Of a DNA stretch of 5,333 nucleotides, positions 1 through 5,333 are shown piece by piece (within the stretch, counting starts at the first letter, position 1; each line of letters starts with the position of its first letter). The translations under genes and the position numbers were made by a program. The stretch is from positions 1-5,333 of the forward strand of contig JAITDH010000005.1 of assembly GCA_031282665.1 (NCBI GenBank), written 5' to 3'. The notes under the pieces were generated by a model. That model did no database searches, was not told the origin of the DNA, and saw only the letters and a program-made list of their open reading frames with translations. Origin of the DNA: Zoogloeaceae bacterium. GTDB lineage: Bacteria > Pseudomonadota > Gammaproteobacteria > Burkholderiales > Rhodocyclaceae.

Positions 1-36
1 TTGGTTTGCTGGCTGGGTATCCTGATGTTCTTCTGA
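1..36 (+). CDS. Possible 3' end of a convergent membrane protein gene (partial)
   Basis: Plus-strand frame 1 reads LVCWLGILMFF and then TGA at 34-36. The 11 residues are almost all hydrophobic or aromatic, which would suit the C-terminal membrane segment of an integral membrane protein whose body lies left of the window. It would be convergent with bioA, whose stop is at 49-51, leaving a 12-nt gap. The stretch is far too short to name a family. The other two plus frames are less suggestive, and a minus-strand GTG at 38-40 has no ribosome-binding site. The 48 bases left of bioA show no terminator hairpin. Confidence 0.3.
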   Translation: MVCWLGILMFF

Positions 37-48
37 AACACGCGGGAA

Positions 49-1392
49 CTATTTGCTGAGCGCTTCTTCCAGGGCCGTCCCGGCGACGCGGGCCAATTGG
101 TCGATTTCTTCCTCTTCGACGATGTAGGGCGGCATCAGGTAAACGGTGTTGCCGAGGGGACGCAGCAGGGTTTCGCGCTGGAGGGCGGCACGGTAGAAGC
201 GGCGGGAGAAGGTCGGGTCATCGGTGGCGACGTCGAAGGCGAAGATCATGCCGCATTTCCGCAGATGGCGCACCGCCTCGCGTTCCGCCAGGGGCTGTAG
301 CGCTGCCCATAGTTTTTGCGCCTTGGCGCGGTTGGCGGCGATCACGTCGTCCGTTGCGAAAATATCCAGGGTGGCCAGGGCGGCGCGGCAGGCAAGCGGG
401 TTGCCGGTGTAGGAGTGGGAATGCAGGAAGCCGCGCGGCGTCGCTTCGTCATAGAAAGCCTGGTAGATTTCCTCGCGGCAAAGCACGGCGGACAAGGGCA
501 GGTAACCGCCGGAAATGCCTTTGGAAAGACAGAGCAGGTCGGGGCGTATGCCGGCCTGTTCGTGGGCGAAGAAAGTTCCCGTGCGGCCGTAGCCGACGGC
601 GATTTCGTCGCAGATCAGATGGACTTCGTAACGGTTGCACAGGGCGCGGGCCAGGCGCAGGTATTCCGGGTCGTGCATCGCCATGCCGGTGGCGCCCTGC
701 ACCAGGGGTTCGAGAATGAGCGCGGCGAGCTGCTCGTGTTCCGCCTGCAATTTTTCTTCCAGCCCGGCCGCCGCGCGGCGCGCCACGTCGATGGCGCTTT
801 CGCCCGCTTCCGCCTGCCGCGCGTCCGGGCTTGCGACGATGGCCGCGTCGCGTATCAAGGGGGCATAGGCTTCCCGGAACAGGGCGACGTCGGTCACGGC
901 GAGCGCGCCGACGGTTTCGCCGTGATAGCTGCCGGCAAGGCAGAGAAAACGGTTTTTCCGCGTTCGTCCCCGGTTGCGCCAGTAGTGGACGCTCATCTTG
1001 AGCGCGATTTCCGTGGCGGAAGCGCCATCCGAGGCGTAGAAGGCGTGCCCCAGTTCGCCGCCGGTCAGGGCGGACAGGCGCTCGGCAAGCTCGATGGCGG
1101 GCTGATGGGTAAATCCCGCCAGCATGGCGTGTTCCAGCTTTTCCAACTGTTCGCGCAGGGCGGCGTTGATGCGCGGATTGGCGTGCCCGAAGAGATTGGT
1201 CCACCACGAACTGATGCCGTCGAGATAGCGGTTGCCGTCGAAGTCGTAGAGCCACGCGCCCTTGCCTTGCGCGATCGGGATGAGCGGCAGGGCGAGCGGG
1301 CCGCTGGCGGCGTGGTGCTGCATCTGGGTGCAGGGATGCCAGACGGCGGCCAGGCTGCGCGCGAGCCAGACCTGGTTTTCCCGTTCTTTCAT
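49..1392 (-). CDS. bioA: Adenosylmethionine-8-amino-7-oxononanoate aminotransferase (DAPA synthase)
   Basis: This is a cytosolic class III (fold type I) PLP aminotransferase of biotin synthesis. It converts 7-keto-8-aminopelargonate to 7,8-diaminopelargonate; in the BioA family the amino donor is S-adenosylmethionine. It is 447 aa, slightly longer than the 429 aa of E. coli BioA. Visible marks are WHPCTQM at residues 18-24, [13 protein letters not shown] at 61-73, [13 protein letters not shown] at 121-133, GSYHGET at 154-160, [12 protein letters not shown] at 261-272 with Asp262 expected to hold the PLP ring nitrogen, [13 protein letters not shown] at 290-302 with Lys291 as the Schiff-base lysine, [12 protein letters not shown] at 324-335, and [14 protein letters not shown] at 411-424. 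The frame stays open far upstream, but the ATG at 1392 is chosen because homology begins there, AGGGA lies 6 nt before it, and it overlaps the macrodomain stop as ATGA. The stop is TAG. One oddity is Cys21, where E. coli BioA has active-site Tyr17. No other bio gene is in the window. A BioK-type lysine-dependent enzyme is possible but less likely. Confidence 0.95.
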   Translation of the reverse strand: MKERENQVWLARSLAAVWHPCTQMQHHAASGPLALPLIPIAQGKGAWLYDFDGNRYLDGISSWWTNLFGHANPRINAALREQLEKLEHAMLAGFTHQPAIELAERLSALTGGELGHAFYASDGASATEIALKMSVHYWRNRGRTRKNRFLCLAGSYHGETVGALAVTDVALFREAYAPLIRDAAIVASPDARQAEAGESAIDVARRAAAGLEEKLQAEHEQLAALILEPLVQGATGMAMHDPEYLRLARALCNRYEVHLICDEIAVGYGRTGTFFAHEQAGIRPDLLCLSKGISGGYLPLSAVLCREEIYQAFYDEATPRGFLHSHSYTGNPLACRAALATLDIFATDDVIAANRAKAQKLWAALQPLAEREAVRHLRKCGMIFAFDVATDDPTFSRRFYRAALQRETLLRPLGNTVYLMPPYIVEEEEIDQLARVAGTALEEALSK

Positions 1393-1937
1393 CGCCGGTC
1401 CCTGGCCAGCAGTTCCGTATATAAATGGTAATCCGCCGACGAATAGCAGCAGAAGATGATTTCCCGGAGCGGATTTTGTTTGTCCGGCATGCATTCCAGG
1501 GTTTGCCGGACGGTGCGAATGGCGAGCGGCGCCGCGAGTTCGGGTGGGTAGCCGTAAACGCCGGTGCTGATGGCGGGGAAGGCCAATGAGGCAATCTTTG
1601 CTGCCACTTCTGTCGTCGCCACCAATTGCAGGCAGCGGCGGTAACAGGAGGCGAGCAGCGCTTCCTCGCCATGTCCGCCGCCTTGCCAAATAGGCCCGAC
1701 GGTGTGGATGACGTAAGGCGCGGGCAGGCGGAAGCCGGGGGTGATCTTCGCCTCGCCCGTCGCGCAGCCGCCCAGGTTCCGGCAGAAGGCCAGCAATTCT
1801 GGCCCAGCGGCGCGGTGTATCGCGCCATCCACGCCACCGCCGCCCAGGAGGGAAGAGTTGGCGGCATTGACGATGGCATCCACGGCAAGGGCGGTGATGT
1901 CGCCTTGCACGGCGCGCAGGGTCGTGTGCGGCATCAT
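1389..1937 (-). CDS. Macrodomain protein, YmdB-type O-acetyl-ADP-ribose deacetylase
   Basis: This is a single-domain macro protein of 182 aa, against 177 aa for E. coli YmdB, with no signal peptide, so cytosolic. The family (MacroD/YmdB class) binds ADP-ribose and hydrolyses O-acetyl-ADP-ribose; members can also remove mono-ADP-ribose from acidic residues, and E. coli YmdB also modulates RNase III. Motifs run in the family's order: VQGDIT at residues 10-15, [19 protein letters not shown] at 23-41, TGEAKITPG at 60-68, VIHTVGPIW at 76-84, and [13 protein letters not shown] at 119-131 (the phosphate-binding loop). Asn27 and Asp37 align with E. coli Asn25 and Asp35, the residues tied to catalysis, so the protein should be active. 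The start is ATGATG; the first ATG overlaps the lolA stop by 4 nt, and the second (1934-1932) is also possible. GGAAGA abuts the first ATG, too close for a normal Shine-Dalgarno, so initiation probably depends on coupling to lolA. The TGA stop overlaps the bioA start by 4 nt. I cannot infer the in vivo substrate. Confidence 0.93.
   Translation of the reverse strand: MMPHTTLRAVQGDITALAVDAIVNAANSSLLGGGGVDGAIHRAAGPELLAFCRNLGGCATGEAKITPGFRLPAPYVIHTVGPIWQGGGHGEEALLASCYRRCLQLVATTEVAAKIASLAFPAISTGVYGYPPELAAPLAIRTVRQTLECMPDKQNPLREIIFCCYSSADYHLYTELLARDRR
1399..1403 (-). promoter_or_regulatory. Ribosome-binding site of bioA
   Basis: On the minus strand AGGGA lies 6 nt upstream of ATG 1392-1390, inside the last codons of the macrodomain gene. 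It decides the bioA start in a reading frame that otherwise stays open to about position 2079. Confidence 0.65.
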
Positions 1938-2554
1938 TCTTCCAGAATGTCGACGCCCTCGGGCGGCGTGAAGGTGAAGAAGTCCTTGGGCAGGGCGGGG
2001 TTGTGGCGGGATTGGGAAAAGCGCATGACCGTGATTTGCCCGAAATGATCGAGAAGTTCGAGCGCCGCGAGATTTTCATCCGGCGAAAATCCTAGCCGGA
2101 TCCTGGCAAAATTCGCTTCCTGCTGCCGGGGGATGGCGACCGCCCACAACAGGCCGTCTTCCGTGCCGCCTTCGCTCAACTCGAATCGTTCCAGCTCGTT
2201 CTCGCCCGCCAGCAATGCCGCGGGCGTGGCTCCCAGGGTCTGGTCCATTTTCCGGATGGTGACCTGTTCCAGGTCCGGGTCGAAGAGCCAGATTTTTTGC
2301 CCGTCGCCAACGATCAGTTGCCTGTGCGGCAGGGTGGTTTCCCAGCGAAAGCGCCCCGGTTTCTGGTAGGCGATGGTTCCGGAGGAATGTTGCGCGCGCT
2401 GGCCCTGGTAGACGGTCTGGGTGAATTCCGCCTGGAAGCTCTTGTTCCTGGCGAGAAAGCGTTGCAGGACATCCACCGCCCCCGCGTGCGCCGCCGAGGA
2501 ACAGGCAAGGAACAAGGCACAGCAAACGAGGCGGAAACTTCCCATGCCGCTCAT
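1934..2554 (-). CDS. lolA: Outer-membrane lipoprotein carrier protein LolA
   Basis: This is the periplasmic chaperone that accepts lipoproteins released from the inner membrane by LolCDE and carries them to LolB at the outer membrane. It is 206 aa from the ATG at 2554, close to E. coli LolA (203 aa). A Sec signal peptide spans residues 1-24: one Arg, a hydrophobic core around [10 protein letters not shown], and an AHA signal-peptidase I site before Gly25. The mature protein has the half-barrel signature: FQAEFTQTV at 40-48, [16 protein letters not shown] at 57-72, [20 protein letters not shown] at 80-99, [11 protein letters not shown] at 107-117, and the C-terminal FTFTPPEGV at 193-201, which resembles FTFTPPQGV of E. 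coli LolA. ATG 2554 overlaps the ftsK stop as ATGA. A second in-frame ATG at 2545-2543 lies 9 nt after GGAAGA, so translation may instead start there, giving 203 aa and a 21-residue signal. The TGA at 1936-1934 overlaps the macrodomain start. Confidence 0.93.
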   Translation of the reverse strand: MSGMGSFRLVCCALFLACSSAAHAGAVDVLQRFLARNKSFQAEFTQTVYQGQRAQHSSGTIAYQKPGRFRWETTLPHRQLIVGDGQKIWLFDPDLEQVTIRKMDQTLGATPAALLAGENELERFELSEGGTEDGLLWAVAIPRQQEANFARIRLGFSPDENLAALELLDHFGQITVMRFSQSRHNPALPKDFFTFTPPEGVDILEE

Positions 2555-4914
2555 TCTTCCGCGTCCCGCGCGGGTGCCAGCACCTCGCGCCCGCCCCGGC
2601 TGTCCATCGCCGAGACCAGCCCCGCGTGTTCCATCGCCTCGATCAGGCGGGCGGAACGGTTGTAGCCGATGCGCAGGTGGCGCTGCACCAGGGAGATGGA
2701 GGCGCGGCGATTCTTCAGGACGACTTCGACGGCCTGGTCGTACAGCGGATCGTTTTCCGGATCGCCCTCGCCTTCTTCCCCACCGGACGTGCCGCCCTCC
2801 TCGTCCGCCGCGCCGGTGAGAATGTCCGCGACATATTCCGGCGCGCCGCTCTGCTTCAGTTGTTCGACGACGCGATGCACCTCGTCGTCGGAGACGAAAG
2901 CGCCATGCACGCGCGTCGGATAGCCAGTGCCGGGGGCGAGGTACAGCATGTCGCCCTGGCCGAGGAGATTTTCCGCCCCCATCTGGTCGAGCACGGTGCG
3001 GGAATCGACCTTGCTGGAAACCTGGAAGGAAATGCGGGTGGGAATATTCGCCTTGATGAGGCCGGTGATGACATCCACGCTGGGCCGCTGCGTGGCCAGG
3101 ATGAGATGCAGGCCGGCCGCCCGGGCTTTCTGTGCCAGGCGGGCGATCAATTCCTCCACCTTTTTCCCGACGACCATCATCAGGTCGGCCAGCTCGTCGA
3201 TGACAACCACGATATGCGGCATGGTTGCGAGCGGTTCGGGCGTCTCCGGCGTCAGGCTGAAAGGATTGCAAATGTGCTCACCCCGCTTCTCCGCTTCGCG
3301 GATCTTGCCGTTGAACCCGGCGAGGTTTCTCACCCCCAGGGCGCTCATGAGCTTGTAGCGTTTTTCCATCTCGGCCACGCACCAGTTCAGCGCGTTGGCC
3401 GCCTGCCGCATATCGGTCACGACCGGCGCGAGCAGGTGCGGGATGCCTTCATAGATGGAAAGTTCCAGCATCTTCGGGTCGATGAGGATGAGGCGCACCG
3501 TTTCTGGGCGGGATTTGTAAAGGAGGGAGAGGATCATGGCGTTGACGCCCACGGATTTCCCGGAACCCGTCGTGCCCGCCACCAGGAGGTGCGGCATCTT
3601 GGCAAGATCGGCGACGACCGGCTGCCCGCCGATGTCCTTGCCCAGGGTCACGGTGAGCGGGCTGCCCATGTCGTTCCAGGGTTTGCTGGAAATGATCTCC
3701 GAAAGCTTGACCGTTTGCCGGCGGGGATTCGGCAATTCCAGCGCCATGCAGGATTTGCCCGGCACGGTTTCCACCACGCGCACGGAAATCAGGGAGAGGG
3801 AGCGCGCCAGGTCGCGGGCGAGATTGACGATCTGCGCCCCTTTGACGCCGGTCGCCGGCTCGATCTCGTAGCGGGTGATCACCGGCCCCGGCAACGCTGC
3901 GAGCACCTTGACCTGCACGCCGAAATCCGCCAGCTTCCTCTCGATCAGGCGCGAGGTATATTCCAGCGTTTCGGCAGAAACGCTTTCATTCTGCGGCGGC
4001 GTCGGATCGAGCAGGGCAAGCGGCGGCAGGACATGCCCGGCGGCAACGGTCTCCGGGAAAAGACTGCTTTTCTTTTCCTCCGCGATGCGTTTTTCGCGCT
4101 CGATGCGTTTTTCCGCCTTGGGCGAAACCGCCACCGGCCCCAGCGATTCGATCAACACCGGCTCGCGGAGTTCCGCCCGTCTTTTTTCCTCCGCCAGTAT
4201 CGCTTCGCGTTCCTGCGCCGCCGTCTTGGCGATGCGCCGCTCCTGCCAATATTCGCGCAGCAGCATGATTTTCAGGCAGACATGCTCCACGCCATGCCCC
4301 AGGCGTTCGAAAAGAACGAGCCAGGACATGCCGGAAAACACGCTCCAGCCCCCCGCCACCAGGGAGATCAGGAGCAGGGTCGCGCCGGTGTGCCCCAGCA
4401 GATCGCCGAGCCAGGCCGCCATTCCCTGCCCCAGTATGCCGCCCGCGCCTTCCGGGAAAATCTCGCCATGCGAATAAAAACGCAGCGATTCCAGCGCCGA
4501 ACTGGCAAACAGCAGGAGGACGAATCCCGCCAGCGCAATATACTGGGGACGCCGGTCGGCCTTCGCTTCCTTGCCCCGCGCCAATCCCAGCGCTTCTTCC
4601 CGCAAGCGGCTCAGGCGCTGGAAGCCATGCCAGGTGAACATCAGGCAAAGCGCGGTCAGCCACCAGGCCGAGAAGCCGAACACATACAGCAGCAGATCGG
4701 ATACCCACGCCCCGGCCCGGCCCGTGGGATTGGCGATGATCGCCGCGCCCGTCGTCCGCGACCAGCCGGGATCGCTGTCGTGGTATCCCCACAGGGAAAG
4801 CGCGAGGAACAGGGCCAGCGCGAGAAGAAGGAGAAGCACCGATTCCTGCAACAGGAACTGGACTTTGTCGGGTAATAAACTGTTTTCCGTCAGTTTGCGG
4901 GCAGCGCTCGTCAT
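2551..4914 (-). CDS. ftsK: DNA translocase FtsK
   Basis: This septal, ATP-driven double-stranded DNA pump coordinates chromosome segregation with division, and in the family activates XerCD at dif. It is 787 aa. Four membrane segments are visible near residues 24-43, 71-95, 125-143 and 175-197. A charged, probably helical linker follows (about 200-305), much shorter than the roughly 600-residue linker of E. coli. Next come the alpha/beta motor with Walker A GTTGSGKS at 447-454, Walker [10 protein letters not shown] at 569-577, ATQRPS at 607-612 and GQGDMLYL near 652-659. An acidic Gly/Glu spacer (704-722) leads to the winged-helix gamma domain (about 723-787) with [17 protein letters not shown], the expected KOPS-reading and XerD-contact module. 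ATG 4914 is chosen because GGAG lies 6 nt upstream; an in-frame TTG at 4926 lies within that ribosome-binding region and is unlikely to be the start. It is the first gene of the proposed operon and has its own promoter. All key motor motifs are intact. Confidence 0.97.
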   Translation of the reverse strand: MTSAARKLTENSLLPDKVQFLLQESVLLLLLALALFLALSLWGYHDSDPGWSRTTGAAIIANPTGRAGAWVSDLLLYVFGFSAWWLTALCLMFTWHGFQRLSRLREEALGLARGKEAKADRRPQYIALAGFVLLLFASSALESLRFYSHGEIFPEGAGGILGQGMAAWLGDLLGHTGATLLLISLVAGGWSVFSGMSWLVLFERLGHGVEHVCLKIMLLREYWQERRIAKTAAQEREAILAEEKRRAELREPVLIESLGPVAVSPKAEKRIEREKRIAEEKKSSLFPETVAAGHVLPPLALLDPTPPQNESVSAETLEYTSRLIERKLADFGVQVKVLAALPGPVITRYEIEPATGVKGAQIVNLARDLARSLSLISVRVVETVPGKSCMALELPNPRRQTVKLSEIISSKPWNDMGSPLTVTLGKDIGGQPVVADLAKMPHLLVAGTTGSGKSVGVNAMILSLLYKSRPETVRLILIDPKMLELSIYEGIPHLLAPVVTDMRQAANALNWCVAEMEKRYKLMSALGVRNLAGFNGKIREAEKRGEHICNPFSLTPETPEPLATMPHIVVVIDELADLMMVVGKKVEELIARLAQKARAAGLHLILATQRPSVDVITGLIKANIPTRISFQVSSKVDSRTVLDQMGAENLLGQGDMLYLAPGTGYPTRVHGAFVSDDEVHRVVEQLKQSGAPEYVADILTGAADEEGGTSGGEEGEGDPENDPLYDQAVEVVLKNRRASISLVQRHLRIGYNRSARLIEAMEHAGLVSAMDSRGGREVLAPARDAEE

Positions 4915-4970
4915 GGAAGACTCCAAGAAGCATCATGCCTAGGAAAGTGACACGATGCTTTAAATTTCAT
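4911..4970 (-). CDS. Possible 19-codon leader ORF upstream of ftsK
   Basis: ATG at 4970-4968 opens a frame reading [19 protein letters not shown] and then TGA at 4913-4911, overlapping the ftsK ATG as ATGA. No Shine-Dalgarno precedes it. If the TATAAT at 4985-4990 is the real -10, transcription would start near 4978, about 8 nt before this ATG, so translation would be nearly leaderless. The hairpin at 4928-4960 lies inside the frame. I do not recognise the peptide. Chance is a real alternative: any ATG followed by A carries a TGA in the +1 frame, so one upstream frame always ends there. Confidence 0.22.
   Translation of the reverse strand: MKFKASCHFPRHDASWSLP
4921..4924 (-). promoter_or_regulatory. 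Ribosome-binding site of ftsK
   Basis: GGAG on the minus strand ends 6 nt before ATG 4914. It fixes this ATG rather than the in-frame upstream TTG (4926-4924), which overlaps the site itself. The foot of the leader hairpin (4928-4960) lies only 3 nt upstream, so folding could affect ribosome access. Confidence 0.7.
4928..4960 (-). promoter_or_regulatory. Hairpin in the ftsK 5' leader
   Basis: On the minus strand AAGCATCGTG (4960-4951) can pair with CATGATGCTT (4937-4928). This gives a 10-bp stem with a single G-U pair and a 13-nt loop. It lies between the predicted transcription start and the ftsK GGAG. It has no U tract and so is not an intrinsic terminator. It could be an mRNA structure affecting ftsK translation or stability, or a DNA dyad bound by a regulator. 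The fold is seen in the sequence; the role is inference. Confidence 0.5.
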
Positions 4971-4984
4971 GAGGTTATGGACGT

Positions 4985-5014
4985 ATTATAAGACTTTACT
5001 TGAGATATTGTGCA
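4985..5014 (-). promoter_or_regulatory. Predicted sigma-70-type promoter of the ftsK operon
   Basis: A perfect TATAAT lies on the minus strand at 4990-4985. Upstream is TGCACA (5014-5009; 4 of 6 matches to TTGACA) with an 18-nt spacer, or TTGCAC (5015-5010) with a 19-nt spacer. The region is AT-rich in contrast to the surrounding GC-rich genes. The expected start is near 4978, leaving a leader of about 64 nt to ftsK. I see no LexA-type CTGT-N8-ACAG box. Confidence 0.6.
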
Positions 5015-5072
5015 AAGCGACATATCCGCGCCATCCGCATCCGGATAAAGTGTGGTGGTCAGGGGACGGAGC

Positions 5073-5088
5073 GGCCGCTGGCGCGGCC
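5073..5088. repeat. Perfect GC-rich inverted repeat between ldh-like gene and ftsK
   Basis: GGCCGC (5073-5078), a 4-base loop TGGC, then GCGGCC (5083-5088): a perfect 6-bp all-GC stem about 42 nt downstream of the dehydrogenase stop. No run of T follows on either strand, so it is not a standard intrinsic terminator. It could stall polymerase, protect the 3' end of the upstream transcript, or be fortuitous. The left arm is part of an 8-bp GCGGCCGC palindrome at 5071-5078. Confidence 0.45.
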
Positions 5089-5089
5089 T

Positions 5090-5110
5090 TGGAATCGGGG
5101 ATCAGGAATC
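5090..5110. repeat. Three-copy 7-bp tandem repeat (GATTCCN type)
   Basis: Read on the minus strand, 5110-5090 is GATTCCT, GATCCCC, GATTCCA: three contiguous imperfect copies of a 7-mer in exactly 21 bases. It starts 20 nt downstream of the dehydrogenase stop codon and lies just before the GC-rich inverted repeat. No function is evident. Confidence 0.45.
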
Positions 5111-5130
5111 AGAAGAAGCAAATCGTGCGC

Positions 5131-5333
5131 TCATGGGCAGGACAGCATGTCGCGGTCGATCTCCTCCAGTGTCGCGCAGCCGGCCTGGGCCATGCACAGT
5201 TCGAGTTCCTCGCGCAGGGTCCTGAGCAGGTGGGCGACGCCGAGCGCCCCGGCTACGCTCAAGGCATGGACTTGCAGGCGGCCGATCATCACCGCGTCCG
5301 CGCCCAGGGCGAGCGCCTTGAAGATGTCACTGC
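5131..5333 (-). CDS. FMN-dependent alpha-hydroxy-acid dehydrogenase, LldD-like (C-terminal part)
   Basis: The last 66 codons of a gene that enters from the right edge, ending with TGA at 5133-5131. The family oxidises L-2-hydroxy acids, typically L-lactate to pyruvate, with FMN in a TIM barrel; LldD passes electrons to the respiratory chain at the inner membrane. The visible part begins SDIFKALALGADAVMIGRL, the strand and helix that follow the conserved Gly-Arg-Arg phosphate-binding region. It continues with ALSVAGALGVAHLLRTL and EELELCMAQAGCATLEEID, the typical C-terminal helices. E. coli LldD has comparable [20 protein letters not shown]-like text here. Many relatives have GRP where this protein has GRL. 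The catalytic His and Arg lie outside the window, so substrate (lactate, glycolate or mandelate) cannot be settled. It points the same way as ftsK but is separated by about 216 nt and a promoter. Confidence 0.85.
   Translation of the reverse strand, partial: SDIFKALALGADAVMIGRLQVHALSVAGALGVAHLLRTLREELELCMAQAGCATLEEIDRDMLSCP

Noticed and set aside
316..1431. A 371-codon open frame antisense to bioA
   Set aside because: It is the mirror of the well-supported bioA coding sequence, with no recognisable domain; third-position GC bias explains the lack of stops.
1988..1995. GGGCAGGG, a match to E. coli KOPS (GGGNAGGG), with another on the opposite strand at 4424-4431
   Set aside because: One site on each strand within about 2.4 kb gives no orientation signal, and such 8-mers are expected by chance in GC-rich DNA.
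1393..2079. N-terminal extension of the bioA frame to about 2079
   Set aside because: The extension is an Arg/Pro-rich out-of-frame reading of the macrodomain gene and lolA; homology and the ribosome-binding site place the bioA start at 1392.
2498..2512. Near-lipobox FLAC in the LolA signal peptide, suggesting a lipoprotein
   Set aside because: The -3 and -2 residues (Phe, Leu) do not fit a lipobox, a good AHA signal-peptidase I site follows six residues later, and LolA is a soluble periplasmic protein.
2555..3271. N-terminal extension of the lolA frame into ftsK
   Set aside because: It is an Arg/Gly-rich shadow of the FtsK motor. The Sec signal peptide begins at the ATG at 2554 or 2545.
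2626..4875. A 749-codon open frame antisense to ftsK
   Set aside because: The opposing frame encodes a full FtsK with every motif. The antisense product is rich in Arg, His, Gly and Gln with no recognisable domain, as expected for a GC-rich shadow frame.
3986..4936. Frame starting ATGATG at 4936, overlapping ftsK
   Set aside because: No ribosome-binding site, low-complexity Gly/Arg-rich product, and wholly contained in the ftsK N-terminal region in another frame.

Overview
The window looks like part of a GC-rich proteobacterial chromosome, most likely a betaproteobacterium (Rhodocyclales-like is a guess). The reasons are a LolA periplasmic chaperone (so a diderm with Lol lipoprotein sorting), a four-TM FtsK with a short linker, and the BioA and LldD-like sequence types. 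All clearly identifiable genes lie on the minus strand. No mobile element, tRNA, rRNA or CRISPR array is visible.

Layout from right to left, which is the direction of transcription. (1) 5131-5333 holds the last 66 codons of an FMN-dependent alpha-hydroxy-acid dehydrogenase (LldD-like) that enters from the right edge. (2) 4915-5130 is a relatively AT-rich intergenic region of about 216 bp. It holds a three-copy 7-bp tandem repeat, a perfect GC-rich inverted repeat, a sigma-70-like promoter with a perfect TATAAT, and a 10-bp hairpin just before the ftsK ribosome-binding site. The hairpin lies inside a possible 19-codon leader ORF. (3) 2551-4914 is ftsK. (4) 1934-2554 is lolA. (5) 1389-1937 is a YmdB-type macrodomain protein. 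(6) 49-1392 is bioA. (7) The left edge may hold the last codons of a convergent plus-strand membrane protein gene.

ftsK, lolA, the macrodomain gene and bioA are joined by three successive ATGA-type stop/start overlaps, so they very probably form one transcript with translational coupling. Functionally the cluster is mixed: chromosome segregation at the division septum (FtsK), lipoprotein delivery to the outer membrane (LolA), ADP-ribose ester/adduct hydrolysis (macrodomain), and a biotin synthesis step (BioA) with no other bio gene in view. ftsK-lolA adjacency is a familiar proteobacterial arrangement. The macrodomain-bioA extension is the less ordinary part.

I found no convincing previously undescribed system. 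The best leads are the ftsK leader (near-leaderless mini-ORF plus hairpin) and the tightly coupled, functionally mixed operon.
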